A DNA stretch of 25,035 nucleotides from Thalassiosira profunda (GCA_036939355.1 JALLAP010000177.1:1-25035); one strand, 5' to 3'. Numbered from the stretch's first letter, positions 1 through 11,135 are shown. Program-made: numbers and translations. Notes: generated by a model from the letters alone, not told the origin.

Positions 1-119
1 CGCTGAATGTTTTCCAGATTTGCTCTTCCAGATTTGCTTAATCCAAATTTATCCTCACCTCCTGGCTATGGCAGAGTTGCAATTGGGATCGGCGGCCGTC
101 GCCCGCCAGTGAAGCGATC

Positions 120-989
120 GTGGTCGCCCTCTCTTTGAGGGGGGCGTGTGAAATTCTTGATTTGGGGGATGTGGACAAAAATCTGGCAAAGAAATTGTCG
201 GATGGAGACCTCGGGGCGCTGCTCGCGTGCATCGACGCCAAGCGCCACGTCAAGAGGCTGAAGTTGACGGGCTGTTGGAAAATCGTGGGCCACGGGCTGG
301 AACCGCTGAGAGGATCTACAGTGCTGGAGCAGCTCGATCTGAGCATGGTGAAGGAGCACGAGAGACCCAACGTCGGGCACGAGCTGTCCGTCTGCGAGCA
401 GGCGGTTCTCCCCATCCTTTGGGCGATTGTGGACGCCCCCGGAAATGCGCTGAGGCAGTTGCAACTGCCCGAAAATTGGACCGATTCCACCCACATCGAT
501 GGGGCACTGCGGGCTTTCTTGGGGAGGTACGAAATGCTTTTGGAAAGCCGACCCTTTAATTGCGCGGGGCCAGACGTAATGTGCGTGGGGTGCACTGACG
601 GAAGTCCTTGGGTTGACGGCGACACCGGTCTGCAGGGGTTTACGTGCTACAACTGCCTCCGGAACTTTTGCGCGCAATGCCACGAAGGTTCGGCCTGCGG
701 AGTTTGTCGCAAAATTTACTGCGCTGAGTGCGTTCCGGCGAGGAGTTGCGAGAGAGAGAAGCTAATCCAAACAGGGGAGAGCGCCGGGGATTACGAGATC
801 TGCAGTACTGTGCAGTGCATTGAGTGCGAGGAGATGATCCAATGCAAAAACTGCTCCGAGGCTTATTGCCATGGCTGCGGTGAAGAGTGGCTTTCGGATA
901 CTGATTCGGGTTTGTGCCAACGGTGTCGCTCAGCATTTTACAATCTTTTTGCCTCCTATCGGCGTCGTAGAGAGAGGGAGCTGCGGTAG
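120..989 (+). CDS. LRR-like protein with Cys-rich zinc-ribbon C-terminus; start unresolved
   Basis: I read a single open frame that ends at TAG 987-989. The first half (about residues 1-150) has leucine-rich, F-box/LRR-like text such as VKRLKLTGCWKI and VLEQLDLSMV. The second half carries many CxxC pairs (CVGC, CYNC, CAQC, CGVC, CAEC, CIEC, CKNC, CHGC, CQRC), spaced as in RING/B-box-like zinc-binding modules. I recognise this combination as a large lineage-expanded diatom family of unknown function; protein binding or ubiquitin-related roles are only guesses. The frame stays open upstream to a stop at 39-41 but has no ATG there, and position 120 is GTG, so the true start is not visible. The first in-frame ATG is at 345 (residue 76). 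An out-of-frame ATG at 68 runs 14 codons to a stop, so a short upstream exon or a one-base shift near 108 is possible. Confidence 0.7.
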   Translation: MVALSLRGACEILDLGDVDKNLAKKLSDGDLGALLACIDAKRHVKRLKLTGCWKIVGHGLEPLRGSTVLEQLDLSMVKEHERPNVGHELSVCEQAVLPILWAIVDAPGNALRQLQLPENWTDSTHIDGALRAFLGRYEMLLESRPFNCAGPDVMCVGCTDGSPWVDGDTGLQGFTCYNCLRNFCAQCHEGSACGVCRKIYCAECVPARSCEREKLIQTGESAGDYEICSTVQCIECEEMIQCKNCSEAYCHGCGEEWLSDTDSGLCQRCRSAFYNLFASYRRRRERELR

Positions 990-1126
990 GTGCGCACGTC
1001 GGCCGATGGGAACGAGCTGTTCAGTGCATCGAGTGTGAGGAGATGATCCGATGCCAATACTGCCCGGAGTCTTATTGCTGTGACTGCTGCCACGATGAGT
1101 GTCGAAGTTGCACGATCGAAATGTAA
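990..1126 (+). pseudogene. Duplicated Cys-motif fragment, possible alternative terminal exon
   Basis: Directly after the stop of the preceding gene, another frame reads QCIECEEMIRCQYCPESYC and ends in TAA at 1124-1126. This is a clear second copy of the motif at about 813-872 (QCIECEEMIQCKNCSEAYC). The copy continues Cys-rich and then stops early. No ATG precedes it. Both copies begin immediately after a CAG that could serve as a 3' splice site (ends at 815 and 1024), so it could be a relic of tandem duplication or an alternative last exon. Without transcripts I favour a relic. Confidence 0.5.
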
Positions 1127-1174
1127 AGCACTCATCAGGAATCAGGATCAATGAAGAAACGACACTGCACCGGT

Positions 1175-3588
1175 TTACTTTGTCGACACTAGCTTCTTAC
1201 GCCTCTTCATTGACTGGTAGCAGAGAATGAAATCATCCAATTTGTCCATCACACCGCTGTCTAGCCGAGACAATGCCATGTCGTCCGCATTGCATTGAGG
1301 ATCTCCGATGCTGTCTTTCTCTTTGGCAATGCGGTCGGCATCGCCATTCTTCTCTCCGAACCTATCAAGCTCGACCGCGCTGGAGGTGACTACTCCAGTG
1401 GCAAGAGAGGAACCCGTGGGCCGTCGAGGTGGTTGAATCTCCATCGCTTCTTCAGGACTTTGGCCATCCTCTAGACGCCGTTCTGCTCTGCTGAGCACCG
1501 ACTTCATGCTTTGGAGTTGTTGGGGGGTTGGATCCGGAAACCCTTCTTCCTCGTCCTCTTTGTCGTCGTACTTTTTGTCGCGCGAGTGTAAGGGGTTGTG
1601 CGACATCCCGGCGTAGAGATTGAGTGTCGATGACCGGCCCACCAAAGAACCAGAACCTCGACGGTGGGTCTTCATCATCCGCTCGTGATAAAGTTGCAAG
1701 ATTATTGCAACAACCGCGCAGCCGACGAAGAACATGGTTGGAAAAATCACTGCAGTAACGACAGACGTGAGATGCATTTTGGATCTGATAAGTTGGAGCA
1801 AATGTCCTTACAATTCTCGACGCCAATCTGTGCGAACTCATCCTCCTCCGCATCCTGCTCCGACAATAAGACATTACATCGGGGCTCTCTGTTGTACTCG
1901 AGGTTGTACGCCTCTTCCAACGTTTCGACCGTCACGTCAGAGTACTTCTCGCCCTGATAAATCCAATAGCTGAAGCCAGACGCAAGGTCCGATCTGATGG
2001 GAAATCCAACAGGCTACTTGGTGTGCATGATCATAAAAGTGAGCTCCGCCAGAGAATTGCAAACATCGTCTTAACACGAGAGATGTTCACTCACATTTTC
2101 GATGACGAGGCTGTCGGTGTAGACGAGCTTCCGGTCACAGAAGAGAGCCATCAGATTGAGGTCCCCCAAGGAGTCCATTTTGCCCACTGCCATGACCTCG
2201 CACAACCCAGCGTCATAATCATCGAGCAGACCGTACAGTTCCCTTCCCTCTTGATTGAAGACGAAATTCGCGTTGGGGTGTGCCAGCTCGAGGTCTGATT
2301 GCAACGCCGGATGTGCGCATATCTTGTATCCCAAGGCAATTGACTCTTCGATTGTGCCCACGTAACTCGACTTTGATCGCGTCAGAAACGCCGCCAGATT
2401 TGACACATAAGCTGACACGAGGATGAGGATGAAGAAAGCAAAGCCGAACATCAGCAGCCGATGTGGGAGACTCGCCCCTTCCTTTTGTTCAATGCCGGCG
2501 CTGCAGAAAAAAGTTCCGTTTTGCAAGAACTCGTCAATACAGCCGCGCCAGGACTCTCTTCTTCACGCGCCCCGACGCGTGTCTTTGTCCGCGTCGCGTC
2601 AGCTTCGCTCCCTTGCCAGAGAACCACGTGGCCAGCAGAGCCGCCACGGCAATCATTGCTATCAGTAACGCCCAAACTCCATAGGTGAAAGGATCCAGCA
2701 CCTTTTGCGTCTCCGCACTCAATGAGTTGGCCGAGCCTGGCTTTGGGATGACCAGCACCGTTCGATCGTGGTGAATTGGCATTGTGAAGGTCACCTTCTT
2801 CAGTCGTCCCCCAGTGATCCAAATGGGACCATGGCAATGTCCGCAATTCCGTCCACCACATCTTGCACGGCCGCATTCCCCGGGCTCGACGGATGGACCT
2901 TCGCCGACGCCCTCGATCCGGGGACATAGCTTACGGTAAAATCCTCATCAGACATCTTCTGCAGGGCATTGACAAAGTTGATGCACACCTTCCGGGGGCA
3001 CGTTGCTGTCGTAATACTCCTCCCCCGGCACCGCCGGGATGTTCCCGTCGTAATCTCGCGTGTAAACCCAAGGCAAAATGTTGTAGTTGGGCGCGATGGC
3101 CGTCATGGCCACCCCACCTAACGCGTAGTGGGTGCTCTCGAACCAGTCCGCCGGAGAGGACCCACACGTGCTGTACGAGAAGAACTAGAACATGCGACGT
3201 CAGATGACCTCCACAAAATTTGAGCATATGATATGCACACAGAGCAAGTGCTCACCATGTCCACCCCCGATTCGGCCGGGAACATCTGAGATCTGTAAAC
3301 CCGCTCCTCGGTGGCCCTGCACTGCGTACGGTTCACGTAGCACCAGGAGCGATTGCAGTAGTCGGGCAGTGTCGCGTTGTTCGACGCTATGCAATTGGAA
3401 TCGACGCCCAAATCGTGAGGAAGACAGGCCGACGCGCCGTAGTCGTAGTCGACGCACGGGTCAACTCCGGCGATGCCGAGCAACACTCCATCGTTTCCAT
3501 CTGAGGTGGTGCAGGCGCGGTCGGGGAGGGAGGCGAGTGTTTCTGTTGTGTCGATGCACCGACATCCCTCTGCGCCGGCGCTACTCAT
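1175..3588 (-). CDS. Ionotropic glutamate receptor-like channel (4 exons, frame breaks in exon 2)
   Basis: Predicted ligand-gated cation channel of the plasma membrane. Exons on the minus strand: 3588-3256, 3184-2095, 2013-1812 and 1749-1175; introns of 71, 81 and 62 nt have GT-AG ends and keep phase. Exon 1 is a Cys-rich extracellular region ending near DYCNRSWCYVNRTQC. Exon 2 holds the S1 lobe (YNILPWVYTRDYDG, then PIWITGGRLKKVTF), TM1 (FTYGVWALLIAMIAVAALLA), the pore region and TM3 with VSAYVSNLAAFLT, matching the SYTANLAAFLT signature of the iGluR family. Exons 3 and 4 give the rest of S2 (GFPIRSDLASGFSYWI) and TM4 (IFPTMFFVGCAVVAIILQL), then about 160 residues of probable cytoplasmic tail. 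Three apparent frame changes lie in exon 2 near 2990, 2828 and 2560, so this is either a recent pseudogene or a region with sequence errors. No signal peptide is seen at ATG 3588; a 5' exon may be missing. Confidence 0.82.
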
Positions 3589-4035
3589 CGCGCCGGTCCG
3601 AGAGGCTGCGAGCGGGTTCTATGGGCGACGCGACAGTCCCCAACGCCGGCGAGTGGTCAAGCCAGCGCGGAGGCGCATGCATCGATCGTCAACGTGCAAC
3701 GTGCAGTGAATGAAAAGAAAGAAAACGCTGAGAGGCTACATCTCCCAACTTACGCGAACCAGGGCTTCAAGTAGGTAGGGAGTAGGTAGCTCAAAAGATC
3801 AAGCAATCAAGCTGACCTCCTCCGCGCTGGGTGCTGGGCCGCCATCCCTCGAACTCCCTGCCCGCCGCCACCACCCTGAGGGTGGAGGAGGCGCCGCTGC
3901 TCGTGGTAAGTGTGGAGTGGGCGCCGCTGCGCTCCAGCGGCAAGGAAAGGAGTTGCAACAATTTTTATTCCGGAGCCGGAGGTGCAGCTCCACCATCAGA
4001 ACATTGCAACCAACAAATCAACTGAACAACTAACA
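3589..4035. promoter_or_regulatory. Divergent promoter region between channel and VPS15 genes
   Basis: These 447 bp separate two divergently transcribed genes, so both promoters and 5' leaders should lie here. TTGCAA at 4004-4009 lies 26 bp before the VPS15 ATG and a second copy lies near 3953. Donor-like GTAAGT is present on the plus strand at 3906-3911 and on the minus strand at 3753-3748, so leader introns or a missing first exon of the channel gene are possible. Short direct repeats occur near 3770-3790 (GTAGGTAG twice) and 3688-3700 (AACGTGC twice). I see no convincing coding exon. Confidence 0.4.
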
Positions 4036-7000
4036 ATGGGCAACGCCCCGTCGAGCACGGATGCCTCGGGCTCTCCGGAAAAGACGGCGGGTGCATTCAA
4101 TTCCGCGGACAAAGGCGACGAGGCGTCGTCACTATTAGATGCCGGGAAATTCAACCCGCACATCTCCATCCAAATCCTCGGCGGCTCCGGCCCATCCGAC
4201 GACGCGGCCGTTTACAACATTGATACAGCCAACCAGACGGTCGGCCAGGCGCTGGGCGCCGCCCTGGGAGGAGGGGGCAATGCCTCCTCCAGCGATCCAC
4301 TCTTATCCTCCCTCCCGAAAGATCTCAATCCATCCGTGTTGGGCGGGCAGCTGGTCGCGGTGGGGAGATTGTGGCCCGGGAGCGGGCGGATGATGCGCTC
4401 GTACCGGCTGCGGGCGAGGGTTTCCCGGATAGACACCAAAACTGGCGCTGCCGCTGAATCGGACAATTCAGCCGCGGCCTCCCTCCCGTGCACGGTCGAA
4501 CTGGCGTGCAAGTCGTTCCTCGTCCGGTCCGAAGAGGGGGAGGGTCCGTTGCGCGCGGCGCTGGCCGAGGGGGACGCCGAATTGAAACGATTGCGGAGCC
4601 TCCTCTCCGATCCGCAGAAACATCCACATGTGCTGGCATATGCACGGTGGGCCGTGGGTCAATCTTCCGCGCCCAACAACCAAGCGGCCGACGCTCCGGT
4701 GGCGAGGCCGGTGTACTTGCTGAGGCAGCATGCTCATGCATCACTCTCGGATCGTCTTGTATCGAGGCCGTTTCTGACCCTCATCGAGAAGAACTGGATC
4801 ACCTTCCAGCTCCTGAAGGCGATCCAATCCCTCCACGACGCGGGCGTGTGCCACGGCCACCTCACCACGGAAAACGTCCTCCTCACCAGCTGGAATTGGG
4901 TCCTGATCGGCGATGTGGGATGCCAGCATTACAAGCCGGTGGTCTTGCCGGACGACGATCCCTCCCAGTGGCGGCACTGGTTCGAGGGGAGGGGAGGTGA
5001 CGAGGTTAGGACGGAGAGCTTGGGGGGCCACCACAGCGGAAACGGGGAGAGGAAGTGCTGTCTGAGTCCGGAGCGGTTTTCCTCGGGAAGTGGGAGCGAG
5101 GATGCACCGACCAAACTTACCCCGGCCATGGACGTCTTTTCGTTGGGATGCGTGCTCATCGAGCTCTTTCTGAACGGCGAACGGGCGCTGGATTTGGGAG
5201 ATCTCATGGAATACAAACGGCTGGGCGGCGACGGATCCACATTGCCCCAATCCCTCAAGCAAAAATTGGACAAGATCGAATCCTCGAAGATGCGGGCGGC
5301 GTGCCGGCACATGCTGAGCCTCGATCCGTCCGAGCGGCTGCAGCCGCTGGAATACCTGGAGCGCCTCTCGTCTACGAGCTCGAAGAAGAAGAAGGGTAAA
5401 TCGGGGAAGGACGAGGCCAAGGGTGAGCCAACCCTCGCGCCGCTGCCGCCCTGCTTCGCGTCGGCGTTGTACCCTTTCATGCTGCGGTTGCGAACGCAGA
5501 TTTTGTCGCCTGACGCCCGCATCGCCCTGGCGGCGTGCAACTATGGAGGAATCTTGAAGGCCACAGTCGGGGTTGACGATGAGTGGGGCGCGGCCTACTT
5601 TGCTCGAGCGCTGGGACCCTCGCTACGCCAGTTTGAGGATCCGGTGGCAGCAAAAGATGCTCCCAAATCGGAAAAAGCGTCGAAGGTTGGGAAGAGCAAC
5701 GCCAAGAGCGACCTATCCCATTTCTCCTTGGACGAGCTTCTCGCCGAGACGGAGAGCCTCCTGTCGCAACTCGACTCAGGCGTGCTCGCAGCCAACGCGG
5801 AAAGCTCTCCCGATCAAACAGAGGTCGCATTGCCGAAGTCCTTGTCGATGTTTGAAAAGCCCAAAGGCTCCGACGTCAATCGGGCATCGCAGGCCTCCCC
5901 ATCGCAATCGGCAATCATCAAACTACTCCAGGTGGTGTTCTCTTCTGTGGGGCACGTGCAGCGGGCGTCGTCCAAGTTTGTGGCGCTGAAATTGAGTGAG
6001 TTCCAATCTGCATTCGCTATCTGTCATGCATGTTGACCTGCTAACATCATGCGTCTTGTCCTCTTTCTGGCAGTGCATCGAATTGCCCTCTTCACATCCG
6101 ACGAGATTCGACTTCAGAGGATAGTCCCTTTCGTGACGTCGCTGCTTCAGGATCCGGAGTCGATCGTGCGGGCATCGGGAATTTCGGTCCTAGCATCGGT
6201 CTTATCGCTGGTGACGACCTTCCCTCCGTCGGACGCCATGCTCTTTCCGCGATACGTGTTCAAAAAGGTGGCGCACCTCATCACGGACTCTTCCTTGATC
6301 GTCCGAGTGGCGTTTGCGCAAAACATTGCCAGTCTCGCGGAAAGTGCGTTGCGGTTCCTCGATGTTGGACACTCCGTCAGCCTGTATGAGGCGGTGGCGG
6401 GGAGGCAAAGTGGTGGCAACGACAACGCTGGCACATCGGCTGCCATGTTTTCAGAAGAAGCCGCCAATCTACTAGGGAAGCAGAGCAGCTCTTCCGATGA
6501 TGGCGCTCATTTGTCGAACGTCGATGCTTTGGCTCCCTCGTCTGTTACAATCAAGAGCACATATGATTCAGATCTGGCAGTGTTGCACGACGTGGTATTT
6601 CGATGGGTGATCCACATCACTACCGATACTTCTGACCACTCGTCGCAGTCGAAGCAAGCGCTGTTGAGCGGGCTCCCTCGCTTGTGTCACTTCTTTGGAG
6701 AGGAGTACTCCTTCCAAATCCTGCCGATTCTTCTTGCTTTCTTGAACGATCGGCAGAATTGGCAATTGCGGGCATCGCTCTGTCGGCACCTGCCATCGGT
6801 TTGCCTCTCTGTTGGGCGCGCTGCTACCGAACAGTTTGCGATCCCTTGCATCGAAACGGCGCTGAATGACGATGTGGAGCAGGTCATTAGCGAAGCACTG
6901 CGCTGCCTGTCAACTTTGGTGTCACTGTCGCTGTTGACTCGGGCCTCTCTTCTTGGAACCGAGATAGCGGGAGCATTGCCATCACCCAACGAAAGCCCGT

Positions 7001-9205
7001 CGAGATCTCGTCGCAAGAAGCAAGGCGTGATCCGGAGATGCGGCCCGCTTTTGCTGCATCCATCTCAGGTTGTGCGTACAGACGCGGCATCGTTGGTTCT
7101 CGTGAGCTGGAAGGTCCTCGGCGATACGGATGCAGAAGTGTTCGTCAACCAACTGCTGCGGCCTTACCTTCAGTACAAGCCCACCTTCGAGTCCATGCCC
7201 CACCTACTTGCATGCCTCAAAGATCCTCTTGTGGAAGCAACGACTGCCTCTGAATCTTCGCAGGAAATAAAGAGTATCGACGCGGAGATCGAAATCTCTA
7301 CCAAACTTGCCAACAGCCTTTCCGTGCCAAGCCAAAAGTCTGTGGAGTTGGTATCGAAGAACAGCCTCAAGTGGTTTGAGCCGTTGCATCTGGCTGCTGC
7401 AAAAGACCCAGAACTCAGTGCTGCGTTCCACTCTCTTGGGTTCCTGTCTCTTCAGAAAGGTGAGCTGCGTTGTACCTCGGCATCTGCTTTTGGTATCTTT
7501 ATCGACAAAGCCAACTTCTGACGTCAACCCTCGCTTTGTAGTTTACGGCCTCGGCATCGAACACCCGGCCAATATATCGCCTCACATACTGATCAATCGA
7601 GTGGACGAGAAGAAGCTTTCTGGTCTGGTGGGAAACAAGGAGGACATTTCCGCTGAGGTTATAGCTTCCTTTCTTACCCGACCAGAGGTCAAGGTTCTCG
7701 AATCGGCAGGAGGCGGAGAATGGGGATCTGCGTCAGTCAGCGACCAGTTGGTGCCAGAAAGCTCGGCAGTGCACAGCAAAATTGGGGCCTTGGATGTGCC
7801 TCCACTTTCGCCCAGCTTTGGTCTTGCTCGCGTCGCCGGCGATGCTAGCACAAGGCATCACTGGAGTCCAAAGGAGGACAACCTTGTTGGGAGCACGGGA
7901 GCATCTGAGCACATGGGACCAGTCAATCGCCTGGCAGTGTCGGAGGACGAATCGTTCTTCGTGTCCGCTAGCTACGACGGCACGAGTAAAGTTTTTGAGC
8001 TTCGTCAGGCGCACGATTCTGGCGGTGACATTCAGAGCTGCCTCACCTACGATGGCCACAAGATCGAGAATGATCTATCTGCTGTCAGAATCAACGACGT
8101 CTCGATTTTGGAGCACAGCCATTCCACGGCAACTGCTGCCAGCGACGGATCCCTGCATCTTTGGAGGGTCGACATGGTAGCATCGCATCAGACTCAGCAA
8201 CCAAAGAGGCTGAGAGTGTCAGGACACACCACTTTGCGCCGCATCAACCTCAACGAAGGAGAAGTGCAGGCTGTTTCCCATTTCAACTCTCCGTCAGCTT
8301 CGATATTGGCCTACGCCACGCAGAAAGGCAACATTCATTCGCTGGACATCAGATGCGCACGCGAGCCCTTCGCCTTGAGTCTAAAGCCCGAGCTGGGATA
8401 CCTGACGGACATGGAAGTCGGCAATGGCAAGAATTGGATTGTGGCCGGCACCAGCCGAGGATACGTTGGGTTGTGGGACATTCGATACCAGACGATGGTG
8501 AAGCTCTGGCGCCACAATAGGAGTTCACCGATCAAACGGCTCACCCGAGGTTTTGCTGATGTCCAAGACGAGTCCTCACGCCCTCTGGTCTTCATGGGCT
8601 TGGATAGCAACGAAGCTTCGCTGTTCGATGTGTCCACTGGAAGCTGTCTCCAGTGCTATCGAGTGCTGGATTCTCAGCTTTCGTACGTGGATCAGTCGGC
8701 ATTGCCGCCAGACTGCCTTGCGATGCCCTCGCTCGAAAGCGTCGGCATCCCCGGGCGTTCAGGGAACCGGCTAGTGTCGTTGGACGCAGCGATCCAAATG
8801 ACCACCCGGCGGCCAACGACCGACAGCATCAATGCATTGATCGGCGGCATCAACCGCCAAGGCCCATCCTATCTCATGACGGGCGGCTCCGATGGCCAGA
8901 TCCGATACTGGGACATGAACACGGCGTCCAAATCGTACTGCGTCAGCGGCCTCGAGCGCAACCAGCCCCCACCCAGCTTCGAGCAGGTGCAACACGGCCG
9001 CACTTCGCGCTTGATCCTTTGTCGGCAGCCGGCCATGCCCCCGACGGGACTGATGGAAAGCAGCAAGCTCCCGTTGCGCAACCGGCAGGGCGCGGCCAAG
9101 TGCGAAAGTCGACACTTGGACTCCATTCTCGATCTGAAGGCCGTGAAGCATCCGTCGCTTCTGTTGAGCGCCAGCCGGGATCACACCATCAAGCTGTGGG
9201 CATAG
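4036..9205 (+). CDS. VPS15: VPS15 / PIK3R4, regulatory subunit of class III PI3-kinase
   Basis: Predicted membrane-anchored scaffold that binds and activates Vps34 for PI3P synthesis in endosomal sorting and autophagy. Exons 4036-5995, 6074-7459 and 7542-9205 join in phase (introns 78 and 82 nt, GTGAG donors) to 1669 aa, longer than the human protein of about 1360. The start is supported by MGNAPSS, a classic N-myristoylation signal found in Vps15. A kinase-like domain follows, with ACKSF (possible lysine about residue 159) and CHGHLTTENVLLTSWNW, matching the Vps15 catalytic loop HGDxKTENVLxTSWNW. The aspartate is replaced by His275, while GDVG keeps the later Asp. HEAT-like repeats run through exon 2 (RLQRIVPFVTSLLQDPESIV). 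WD40 repeats fill about residues 1237-1669, ending SASRDHTIKLWA. The second join gives LQKVYGL, as in other Vps15 proteins. Insertions rich in Ser/Ala separate the N-terminus and kinase region. Confidence 0.95.
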
Positions 9206-9272
9206 CTATGTGGCTTCCTCTGCTGTGCTATTCTTATCATCACAAAGGCGCAGTAAATGTAACCGCTAGTTG

Positions 9273-10712
9273 TTACGGCAAGATCCAGTTGAAAAACAGC
9301 AGCAGCAGCGCCATGAGCACAATGAACGACGCCATTGGATGGCGGCTCTTGGCCCCCCTCTCCGCCGCGTCGACCAAATTGTCCTGCCCCTTGTCCACGT
9401 TCTCCTTGCTCTTCACCGCCCCGTCGTGAATGGCGAATATGTCCTCCTGTTGTTCCGTAATCAGGTCCGTGAAGCGCGACAGGAGGGTGGTGATGGCGAC
9501 CATCGATTGCTCGACCTTCTGGACCGAGTCCAATTCGGACGTTTGATAGGTGGCGAGGAGCATGGCCGACTCGCGCTGCAGTTGGTCCCTGTGCTGCTCC
9601 TCTTCCTCGTAGGGAGGAGGCGGGACGGTTCGAGGGCGCGGTCGTTGTGTGGGCTGTGCAATACGCTGCGGTGCATCGATTCCCCGCTCTTCCAGCGTCG
9701 GTTTGGGCAGATTCATGAACCGCATCACCGACGAGGGCGGGAGCAAATTGGCCGCAACGTCCCCCGCATCCGCTCCATCCCCCTCTTCTTTCTCCTTGCC
9801 GTACACCCCCAAAAACTCGTTCTTCTCCTGCTCCCTCTCCCTCCGATCCCGCTCGGCGTCGTGCTCCCCCACCTCCCACTGCGCCGGGGGCAGCGCCCTC
9901 CTCGTCGAATCTCCCCACGCCCGCGTCCGGAACCCCCGCATGGGATTCTGGGCAATGTCCAGCGCCCCGTCCCCCGCCAGGCTGTGGACGCTTTTGGGCG
10001 CCGCCTTTTCTCGCTGGGATTGCAGGTGAGTCATGGGCTCCATGATCTCGGATTTGAGGCGCTGCATGAGGCAGGACGCGATGGCGGCGCGGTGGCCGAC
10101 GGGGCCGGACGCCCATTGGTGGGGATCCGCGGCGGCTTCGCCCTCGGGCGTCGCTGCCTGTCTCAGGGAGTCTATTTGCCTGCACTATTGGGTGAGCATA
10201 AGGATGAATGAGACACGATGTGCACTGCAAAACACTCACTTGGCCATCCCCGCACTGAAGCTGGCGGCCGCCGTCTCCAAAATCGATCGATCGGCATTCG
10301 TCATGGTCCCCTCTCCTCCGGCCTCCTTCTCTCTCCCAAAGCAAATGTCCAGCGCGTCGGTGCTGCTGACGTACGAAGCTGCCTTTTGTCGAATCATTTG
10401 AGACACCTCGTCTATTGAGGCCGACATGGCCATTGCGGTGGACATCCAGGAGTCTGCAATTGCAGCTTCTTCTCGTTGATTATTGCCATTGCGGGTCAGG
10501 TCGATGGCGAGGTAGCCGGGGGCCGCCCAGCACCCTCTCAGCGCCTCTCCCTCTGCACCTCCACGTGCACCAAAAATTTGGCCCTCGGATTCACGGTCGT
10601 CTTCGACGTTCAGCCGCTGCCGCTTGGGATCCCGCCCCATAAAGACCTCGTGGCAGCACGATCGCCACTCGCGGGTGCGGTCGTGGGCGGCGTGGGGGTG
10701 GCGGGGCTCCAT
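9273..10712 (-). CDS. STX18: Syntaxin-18/Ufe1-like Qa-SNARE
   Basis: Predicted ER Qa-SNARE for Golgi-to-ER retrograde fusion (family knowledge). Exon 1 (10712-10240) and exon 2 (10179-9273) join across a 60-nt GTGAG-CAG intron, phase 2, giving 459 aa; the join reads GMAKQIDSLRQA. The start Met is followed by HDRTREWRSC, resembling the conserved N-terminal peptide DRTxEF of plant SYP81 and syntaxin-18, which supports this start. The C-terminal SNARE helix (about residues 385-438) reads SRFTDLITEQQEDIFAIHDG with a probable zero-layer Gln near residue 402. A tail anchor of about 20 residues (FIVLMALLLLFFNWILP) ends the protein. A Pro/Glu/Arg-rich linker makes it longer than the human protein of about 335 aa. 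Its stop lies 67 bp from the stop of VPS15 on the other strand. Confidence 0.88.
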
Positions 10713-11135
10713 GTTTGGGCGGCACCAGAGAGCAGGGGCGGGCGAGGGGCGAGGGGAGCACTGCTGGGGACCGGCGGATACATACGTACTTACGTAAAAG
10801 TAGTTAACCGTATCTTTGGCCCCTGCGCGAGCGCACCGCCCACCACACCACACCCGCCGCTTCGACGCCGCCCCTCTCCTGTGGAGCCAATCAACATCGG
10901 CGGGCGGCAGGAGGCTTGACGCTCTTGTGAGCATAACGAGCCGGATTGTCAGGTTGGCGGGCCCAGAAGTGAAGGGATTGGGTCAGTCGTCGGTGACTGA
11001 GGCGCAGTATCGGAGCCATCAAACTGGCAGGAGCCACGCAACTCTGAAATACAGGGGCGAATCTCGCTATCTAGGACGAGGGCCGATAATTGCGCCCGCT
11101 TTGCTTGAGATATCGAGCATCACCACGGAGACATC
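10713..11135. promoter_or_regulatory. Divergent promoter region between syntaxin and SET genes
   Basis: This 423-bp gap separates two divergent start codons. Most of it (10872-11099) is the left arm of a long inverted repeat described separately. The remainder (10713-10871) holds GC-rich sequence and a short AT-rich patch near 10783-10807 with repeated TACGTA/TTACGTAA. The minus-strand frame remains open upstream of 10712, but I place the syntaxin start at 10712 because the conserved N-terminal peptide follows it. Confidence 0.45.
10872..11099 (+). repeat. Left arm of about 230-bp inverted repeat pair
   Basis: This arm matches the reverse complement of 13139-13369 in ordered blocks: 10872-10881, 10897-10915 (19/19 bases), 10919-10947 (two differences, one a single-base gap), about 11012-11028, the perfect 39-bp core 11029-11067, and AATTGCGCCCGC at 11088-11099 (one difference). 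Gaps of different length separate the blocks. The core lies 69 bp before the SET start codon. The arm fills most of the syntaxin/SET divergent promoter. Confidence 0.9.

Noticed and set aside
1747..1812. A further frameshift in the channel gene between exons 3 and 4
   Set aside because: A 62-nt GTAAGG-CTGCAG intron in correct phase explains the frame change and gives the expected TM4 join.
4741..5540. Long minus-strand frames opposite VPS15 exon 1
   Set aside because: Opposite-strand shadows of a strongly conserved gene; no independent motif.
9181..10344. Long minus-strand frame of 387 codons overlapping the syntaxin gene
   Set aside because: It is a shadow frame; the neighbouring frame carries a clear SNARE helix and tail anchor with a sensible splice.
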